Below, piece after piece: positions 32,768 through 35,700 of a stretch of 35,700 bases of DNA; the first letter of the stretch is position 1; every line of letters begins with the position of its first letter. The notes below the pieces were generated by a model. It saw only the letters and a program-made list of their open reading frames with translations, was not told where the DNA came from and did not search any database. The translations under genes and the position numbers were made by a program. The stretch comes from Multifurca ochricompacta (lineage: Eukaryota > Basidiomycota > Agaricomycetes > Russulales > Russulaceae), in assembly GCA_022496185.1 (NCBI GenBank), contig WTXG01000332.1, positions 1-35,700 on the forward strand, in the 5' to 3' direction.

Positions 32768-33353
32768 TGTTACGTCCGGTGCGGGACGTTCCACACGACT
32801 TGTGTGACAGCGTTCATTCGTGATCAGATAAGAGATCAATAAGACCTCTTGGAGTTTAAGCGGGAGGAGTCAGGGTCAAAGAGGCTGCACTCTAAGACAC
32901 TGTTAAGCGGAAAGTACCAGAAGTACTGAGACAATCGAGTCAGAGCGTTCAAAGGGATGTCCAGAAGACAAGCACCGATGTATTCAATAAGTCGAGTCTG
33001 AGGTCTACAAGGTAGCTACAGTGGACTTATATACGTAATTGAGTGGGCGTCTATGAGATAAGGAGTATGAGTCAGGTGGGCCCGAATATACGGAAGCGGA
33101 GGGCGTAAAGCCTGGCTTCTGATAGGGTATTAAGTAAGTGTCCGGTCTTAAAGATAAAGAGATAATGAGATAAGAGAGGCAAACATAAGTACACAGTCCA
33201 TCAACAGATACAAAGCAAGTCACGGGGATGGGAGTAAGGCACGTGAAGGGTCCCAGGATGGGGATGTGATCAGGAAGTGTAGAGTAGGCGGTAACGAAGG
33301 GTGGTCGTTGGGGAGGGTGAAGAAGACAGGGAGGGAGGGTAAAAATTGTAACA
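32768..33353 (-). repeat. 3' LTR of element 3, 586 bp
   Basis: On the plus strand it starts TGTTACGTCCGGTGCGGGAC and ends ATTGTAACA. It is bounded inward by AAGAGGGGTGA (minus strand, 33354-33364), the polypurine tract. It shares long blocks with the solo LTR at 24237, for example GATGTATTCAATAAGTCGAG and GGCGTAAAGCCTGGCTTCT. Confidence 0.85.
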
Positions 33354-33364
33354 TCACCCCTCTT
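33354..33364 (-). promoter_or_regulatory. Polypurine tract of element 3
   Basis: Minus strand AAGAGGGGTGA directly before the LTR start TGTTACAA. The GGGGTGA/TG junction is the same in elements 2 and 3. Confidence 0.7.
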
Positions 33365-33383
33365 CTGGTTCTAGCAGACCCGG

Positions 33384-34582
33384 CTAGAAACGACTCGTAC
33401 CGTCATCGTCCTGCACCAAGTCCAGGTAATCATCAGCTACATTACGATCATCCAACGTGTAGTTCTCCTTGTCTGAATCTTGTGGACATTGGTGGGTGCG
33501 AAGGAATCCGTATGGGCCACGCTGCCCACACGAGCGACACAGATCATGGACTGGGCAGTCCAATTCACGATGTCCCGAGTTGTGGCGGAGGCACTTGCCA
33601 CACCATCTGGACGGATTGACGATTGTCGGGGCGACTCCCACACGATGGAAGATGCAGAAGCGGCTCCAATGAAGGTTGCTGCAACAGTGCCGGCACCACT
33701 TGCGGTTGAGAGGGCAGTTCCAGCTGATGTGATATTTACTGTCACATTGCCAGCACGTCTCTCCTCGTGGGTTTTCATGCATGCGCGGCATCTCGAATCG
33801 ATTCGGCAACAACTGCGGGGCAGCCCCCAACGACCGTGGAGGAAGGGGTCGGGCGTATGTGTCGGCGTACCTTTCGGCGATGGTCTGGTACGCATCCCCT
33901 ATCTCCAGCCTTTTTCTGATCTCCACCAGTTCCTGCTCTATCTGGAACATCCCGTTGGTCAACCTCACCATCATCTTTGCATGTTCCTTGTATTGTTTGT
34001 TGAGAGTGGCACGCAACGTCAGGTTCTTCCGCAGTCTCATCACCTCTGCTTTGAGACGCGGAAGGCGCATGTCGTTTAATACCTCGTCGATCGCGAAGGC
34101 GCAAGAATCCTCAGTGGCCAAATGTCCCAGCTGCTCATCGGTCAACGTATGGTGCAGCCGTCCGGTATACCTTTCTTCCAGATAAACTGGAGCTCCATAC
34201 ACGGGGCCACCCTTCTTCATACATCCTGCGACGTCCATCCCTCCATTGGTGTAGAATATGTACTTGGCAATGGCGGTGGTTCCATCCGCCATGGTGATCT
34301 CAAGGGGAAAGTACATGGAGGAGTTGGGATTATTAGCAATGAACAGAAATTCGGGTACTTCATCATCCAATTCCATACCCAACAGATCGTTTGGGTGCGG
34401 CTCTTCACTGTGTTCGAAGTCATCATTGGGGTTGGGAGATTGGTTCTTAACTTGTGCTTCGGCTGCTTCATAATCGATGGGGGATGACGGGCGTGTAGAG
34501 GATGGGCGGAGGGGAAGCTCTCAACAACTACTGTGGAAGCAGTGAAGGCGTCGATGGCGGCGTTGGCGGCGATGAAAGACAT
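33384..34582 (-). pseudogene. Accessory ORF of element 3 with zinc-knuckle cluster
   Basis: Open for 332 codons from 34382 to the stop at 33384. The true start is probably ATG 34580-34582 (MSFIAANAAIDAF) with a frame break near 34510-34525, after which an acidic stretch (PNPNDDFEHSEEPHPNDLLG) leads into the main frame. Visible parts are a central coiled-coil-like Leu/Arg/Glu region (LKAEVMRLRKNLT, MFQIEQELVEIRKRLE) and a C-terminal array of Cys/His clusters: CWQCDSKYHISWNC and CRHCCSNLHWSRFC (both exactly C-x2-C-x4-H-x4-C), CGKCLRHNSGHRELDC (x6 variant) and CRSCGQRGPYGFLRTHQC. These suggest nucleic-acid binding, as in gag nucleocapsids, but the ORF lies between integrase and 3' LTR. Function unknown. 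Confidence 0.65.
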
Positions 34583-35700
34583 GATTGATTGTTCGGTAGT
34601 AGGATGTTGCTGTGAGAGCATGTACTGGGGGATTTGCTTGGGATCTGAGGCAGTTCTTTTAACTGTCCTTGGGCGCTTCTGGATGTCGGGCGTGGAAGTC
34701 CGAGATAAGGACCGGAGCAAAGATATTCCTGGCTGGCTCCCACGAGTTGTCGGAGTCTGGGAATCCTTTCCACTTAACAAGGTAGTGCAGCTTGCGCCCT
34801 CGGCCTTTACGTCGCGAGTCTAGAACCTGTTCCACTTCCCATTCTGCTTCTCCGTCGATAAGGTCAGGGGAGGTCTTGGGAAGTTTTCCCCATGGAGGGT
34901 GGTTTCTTTGTAAGGTGTTAAAAGCCTGGCATGGAAGACCGGATGAATTCTCCATGTGGGAGGGAGCTTGAGCTCGTATGACACATCTGACAGCTTCCTT
35001 GATATCTTGAATGGTCCGTGACGTCGGGGCGCTAACTTGGCAGTTGGGTGTGACGTATGAATGTTCTTCCCTTCCAGCCAGACAAGGTCATGGGTTGATA
35101 AGGTGTGAATTTCGACAGTTTATCTGACAGGGTCTTTTGCGCCTTCAGCAGGTTCTCATTGGCCGATTTCCTGATCTCCTCCCATTGGCCGATGTGCTGA
35201 GAAGCTGAGGGCACATTTGTGGGCTTCCCGGTCCAGGTAGTTCTGTGTCCATCCCATGATAAGTGAAAACGGGAGGTTTAGTAGTGCCATTGGCCAGGAG
35301 TTATGCGCGAATTCAGCCGTTGCTAGCCAATCAGCCCAGTCATCCTGTCGTCCGTTGCACCAGAACCAAAGGTATTGCTCAAGCCACTGGTTTGTCCTTT
35401 CGATTGTCCATCTGTCTGTGGGTGATAGGCTGATGAAATGTTCTGGTTATGTCTAGGATCTTGCAGAGTGCTTGGCAAACCAGAGGTGAACTGGGTCGCG
35501 GTCTGAAATGATCTTTTCAGGGAGGCTAATGTCATAGACGTGATCAGGTAGAGTTTGGCCACCCCTCTGCTGTGATGGATTCGTTGCAAGGTATAAACAA
35601 TGCTGCCTTTGAACAGTCGTGATCGGTGACAGTTAAATGGAGTCAAACCTCTAGACATGGGAAGTTCACGATGAAGTCCATGGCAATGGTTTGGAAGGGT
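34583..35700 (-). pseudogene. Gypsy pol 3' part: integrase and chromodomain (element 3), partial
   Basis: The chromodomain is at about 34665-34870: WEVEQVLDSRRKGRGRKLHY and VKWKGFPDSDNSWEP. Upstream are fragments of the integrase C-terminal region (LEGKNIHTSHP, KLAPRRHGPF) and core (SSAYHPQTDGQ at about 35430, then ERTNQWLEQYL in another frame). At least two frame changes are needed, one of them directly at the catalytic Glu region, so this copy is dead. The rest of pol is outside the window. Confidence 0.8.

Larger units (their letters stand above)
32768..35700 (-). mobile_element. Second Gypsy element (element 3), inserted in LTR of element 2, cut by window edge
   Basis: Minus-strand element. 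Its 3' LTR is 32768-33353, followed inward by a polypurine tract, an accessory zinc-knuckle ORF, a chromodomain and part of the integrase. RT, protease and gag lie beyond 35700. The left flanking five bases are ATCTC, the expected target-site copy. It belongs to the same LTR family as the solo LTR at 24237-24811. Confidence 0.85.

Noticed and set aside
33480..34079. Plus-strand ORF of 199 codons
   Set aside because: Antisense to the zinc-knuckle ORF, whose regular Cys/His spacing decides the strand.

Overview
The window reads as a gene-dense piece of a filamentous basidiomycete genome (Agaricomycotina, inferred) followed by a transposon graveyard. The reasons are many short introns of about 45-100 bp, frequent GT-N-CG 5' splice sites, an NB-ARC/TPR (NLR-type) gene, an F-box protein with a Ser/Pro-rich N-terminus, a many-intron GH13-CBM20 amylase, and chromodomain-bearing Ty3/Gypsy elements. 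The species cannot be named from sequence alone.

Layout, left to right. Bases 1-49 are the end of a hAT-like non-autonomous element. 309-3477 (minus) is a decayed NB-ARC/TPR gene with one nonsense codon and several frame breaks. 4872-6562 (plus) encodes a nucleoside-diphosphate-kinase-like protein that has lost the catalytic histidine. 6882-8339 (plus) is ERCC1/Rad10, the non-catalytic partner of the XPF nuclease. 9111-10810 (minus) is a single-pass membrane protein with a very low-complexity tail. 11715-13451 (minus) is the mitochondrial metalloprotease OMA1, nine exons including a 15-nt microexon inside the HExxH motif. 14822-17805 (plus) is a secreted alpha-amylase with a CBM20 domain, 18 exons. 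19000-20714 (plus) is an F-box-like protein. I rebuilt the exon-intron structures by hand from family conservation, splice sites and phase. For ERCC1, OMA1, amylase and the F-box gene every junction keeps the frame.

From 21483 to the right edge the window is nested transposons. The outermost is a plus-strand Gypsy-like element: a 402-bp 5' LTR (21483-22368, split by a 476-bp hAT MITE) and a gag frame (22409-25862, split by a 1438-bp hAT-like element and by a 575-bp solo LTR). Removing both gag insertions with one target-site copy each leaves exactly 1428 bases in one frame, which supports the reconstruction. A minus-strand chromodomain Gypsy element (25954-32767) landed just after this gag. 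A second minus-strand Gypsy element (32768 to beyond 35700) landed in the LTR of the first. Both minus-strand elements carry an extra ORF between pol and the 3' LTR. In one it is an intact 336-residue protein of unknown function, in the other a protein with several CCHC zinc-knuckle-like clusters. The gag and pol stop codons I could place in element 2 are all TGA, mostly where arginine CGA is expected, which suggests CpG deamination of silenced copies.

The host genes have unrelated housekeeping or secreted functions and do not form an evident cluster. I see no tRNA, rRNA or CRISPR. The features most worth a second look are the nested TE stack, the accessory retrotransposon ORFs, the His-less NDK protein and the OMA1 active-site microexon.
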